Below are positions 46,099-46,159 of a DNA stretch of 46,159 nucleotides, piece by piece (within the stretch, counting starts at the first letter, position 1; each line of letters opens with the position of its first letter). A program made the translations under genes and the position numbers. The notes below the pieces were generated by a model, which did no database searches, was not told where the DNA came from, and was given only the letters and a program-made list of their open reading frames with translations. The stretch is from positions 1 to 46,159 of the forward strand of contig JAFDBS010000105.1 in NCBI GenBank assembly GCA_019313185.1, read 5' to 3'. Source of the DNA: Deltaproteobacteria bacterium. GTDB taxonomy: Bacteria; Desulfobacterota; Desulfuromonadia; Desulfuromonadales; BM103.

Positions 46099-46159
46099 GG
46101 CAGATGTCTCAGGGTCTCAAATTAGAAAGAGGCCACTTCGGGGAGGTCATCCAACCAGC

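Overview
The window looks like chromosome from a deltaproteobacterium of the Desulfuromonadales (Geobacter, Desulfuromonas and Pelobacter relatives). The main reasons are the cluster of monomeric NADP-isocitrate dehydrogenase, malate dehydrogenase and korDABC (2-oxoglutarate:ferredoxin oxidoreductase), a B-type aconitase, an exported triheme c-type cytochrome, a sigma-54 two-component pair beside a type IV pilus gene, and a response-regulator diguanylate cyclase. This is inferred from gene content; no 16S rRNA or tRNA gene was seen.

Layout. 1-3.2 kb (minus strand): start of a pilV-like prepilin gene, an NtrC-type regulator and its histidine kinase. 3.4-9.0 kb (plus): [4Fe-4S] ferredoxin, MFS transporter, PsbP-like lipoprotein, HD hydrolase and DedA membrane protein, closely packed, then bioA and an agmatinase-family gene. 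9.1-15.5 kb (mostly minus): CBS/DUF294 protein, aconitase AcnB, and an M48 metalloprotease lipoprotein. 15.7-18.6 kb (plus): an exported protein made of two related beta-sandwich-like halves, then a REC-GGDEF protein. 19.3-29.7 kb (plus): hisS, aspS, a LysM lipoprotein, icd, mdh and korDABC, closed by a strong terminator. 30-46 kb is mixed: dicarboxylate transporter, decayed DisA/DAC-like gene, triheme cytochrome, CLC channel, DUF3833 lipoprotein, rhodanese, GIY-YIG protein, broken DUF457 hydrolase, class I FBPase, coiled-coil protein, TPR-peptidase, inositol monophosphatase, EI24/CysZ-like protein, ammonium transporter, DUF1330, broken DUF985 cupin, and two small membrane proteins.

How the genes fit together. 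AcnB, Icd, Mdh and Kor cover four steps of the oxidative TCA cycle. The Kor genes imply that 2-oxoglutarate oxidation reduces ferredoxin, as in acetate-oxidising Fe(III) and sulfur reducers. A DASS-type dicarboxylate carrier lies next to kor. The most interesting regulatory observation is that acnB and icd, 10 kb apart and on opposite strands, share the 11-bp sequence ATACTGTATAC, overlapping the predicted -10 element in both cases. This suggests one regulator for the aconitase and isocitrate dehydrogenase steps.

Other points. Three genes in the 31-46 kb part look broken: an in-frame stop plus frame change in a DAC-like gene, and single-base shifts in homopolymers in DUF457 and DUF985 genes. 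These may be pseudogenes or sequence errors. Translation starts are often non-ATG (TTG, GTG and probably one CTG), several supported by well-placed Shine-Dalgarno sites. No insertion sequence, integrase, CRISPR array or prophage was found.
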